A DNA stretch of 64,000 bases from Dryobates pubescens (taxonomy: Eukaryota; Chordata; Aves; Piciformes; Picidae). The DNA is taken from positions 37,583,652 to 37,647,651 of the forward strand of contig NC_071617.1 of NCBI RefSeq assembly GCF_014839835.1, written 5' to 3'. The position numbers and the translations under genes are program-made. This document shows, piece after piece, positions 63,938-64,000 of this stretch (position 1 is its first letter; each line of letters begins with the position of its first letter). Under the pieces are notes generated by a model. That model worked only from the letters and a program-made list of their open reading frames with translations, made no database searches and was not told the origin of the DNA.

Positions 63938-64000
63938 CAGGACAAAAGGAACAAGCTGTTGAATGGTATAAGAAAGGAATTGAAGAACTGGAAAAAGGAA
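63938..64000 (+). CDS. SPAST: SPAST coding exon 2 (partial, cut by the window edge)
   Basis: Encodes AGQKEQAVEWYKKGIEELEK G, the first helices of the MIT domain. The acceptor region reads TTTTTAAGCAGGAC, a tandem NAGNAG. I start the exon after the first AG (CAGGAC) because that yields Ala-Gly-Gln-Lys as in human spastin; the second AG would drop one residue. Confidence 0.9.

Larger units (their letters stand above)
59579..64000 (+). other. SPAST: SPAST gene, 5' part (exons 1-2; continues beyond the window)
   Basis: Spastin is a microtubule-severing AAA ATPase that acts at the ER, endosomes, midbody and axons; human mutations cause hereditary spastic paraplegia SPG4. Only the N-terminal part is inside the window: exon 1 (59579-59987) and the start of exon 2 (63938-64000). 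Visible parts are a basic patch (RGKKKG), a Pro/Ala-rich stretch, the hydrophobic ER hairpin (about residues 54-80, [20 protein letters not shown]), the alternative start Met92 (human Met87) and the beginning of the MIT domain (from about residue 115), which binds ESCRT-III proteins. The AAA domain lies to the right. It is transcribed divergently from DPY30, with about 2.8 kb between their CpG islands' start regions. Confidence 0.97.

Noticed and set aside
1-64000. Retrovirus or LTR elements, DNA transposons, tRNA genes, CRISPR arrays
   Set aside because: I looked for paired long repeats, gag/pol-type frames, cloverleaf sequences and regular spaced repeats and found none I could support.

Overview
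This window is vertebrate nuclear DNA and almost certainly from a bird. It carries three conserved protein-coding genes in the order MEMO1 (minus strand), DPY30 (minus strand), SPAST (plus strand, divergent from DPY30). This matches the MEMO1-DPY30-SPAST neighbourhood on human 2p22. The interspersed repeats are overwhelmingly CR1 LINEs, the dominant avian retroelement, in short introns with no SINEs that I recognise. Several CR1 copies are young enough to keep long open reverse-transcriptase frames. That would fit a CR1-rich lineage such as woodpeckers and relatives, but this is a weak inference.

Layout. 1-9.8 kb: no recognisable gene; two decayed CR1 pieces (2.1-2.5 and 4.15-5.2 kb), a run of 50 G at 3.08 kb, and a CpG island at 5.5-5.95 kb with no gene assigned. 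9.9-36.8 kb: MEMO1 on the minus strand. All nine coding exons could be placed to the base (297 codons plus stop, phases consistent throughout), with the 3' UTR to the left of 12,036. Its introns hold two CR1 3' ends, a perfect three-copy 48-bp minisatellite and A/C-rich simple sequence. 36.3-37.9 kb: the MEMO1 CpG-island promoter with four CCAAT boxes. 38-50.5 kb: intergenic, about half CR1. It includes a copy with twin-primed (5'-inverted) structure (39.15-42.22 kb) and a head-to-head CR1 pair (46.87-49.48 kb). 50.6-56.8 kb: DPY30 on the minus strand, four coding exons (99 codons plus stop) with an old CR1 in its last intron. 56.4-57.1 kb: the DPY30 CpG island. 59.2-60.2 kb: the SPAST CpG island and exon 1. 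SPAST exon 2 begins at 63,938 and runs off the right edge.

The three genes are functionally unrelated housekeeping genes: a redox/copper-linked cytoskeletal signalling protein (MEMO1), the dimeric adaptor subunit of SET1/MLL histone methyltransferases (DPY30), and a microtubule-severing AAA ATPase (SPAST). They share a neighbourhood, not a pathway.

I found no novel multi-gene system. The observations most worth a second look are the SPAST leader (two well-placed upstream AUGs, one whose stop codon overlaps the weak M1 start), the orphan CpG island at 5.5 kb, the inverted CR1, and a pair of 69-bp direct repeats on either side of the MEMO1 promoter. Exon boundaries come from reading the sequence against remembered human proteins; no search or alignment was run.
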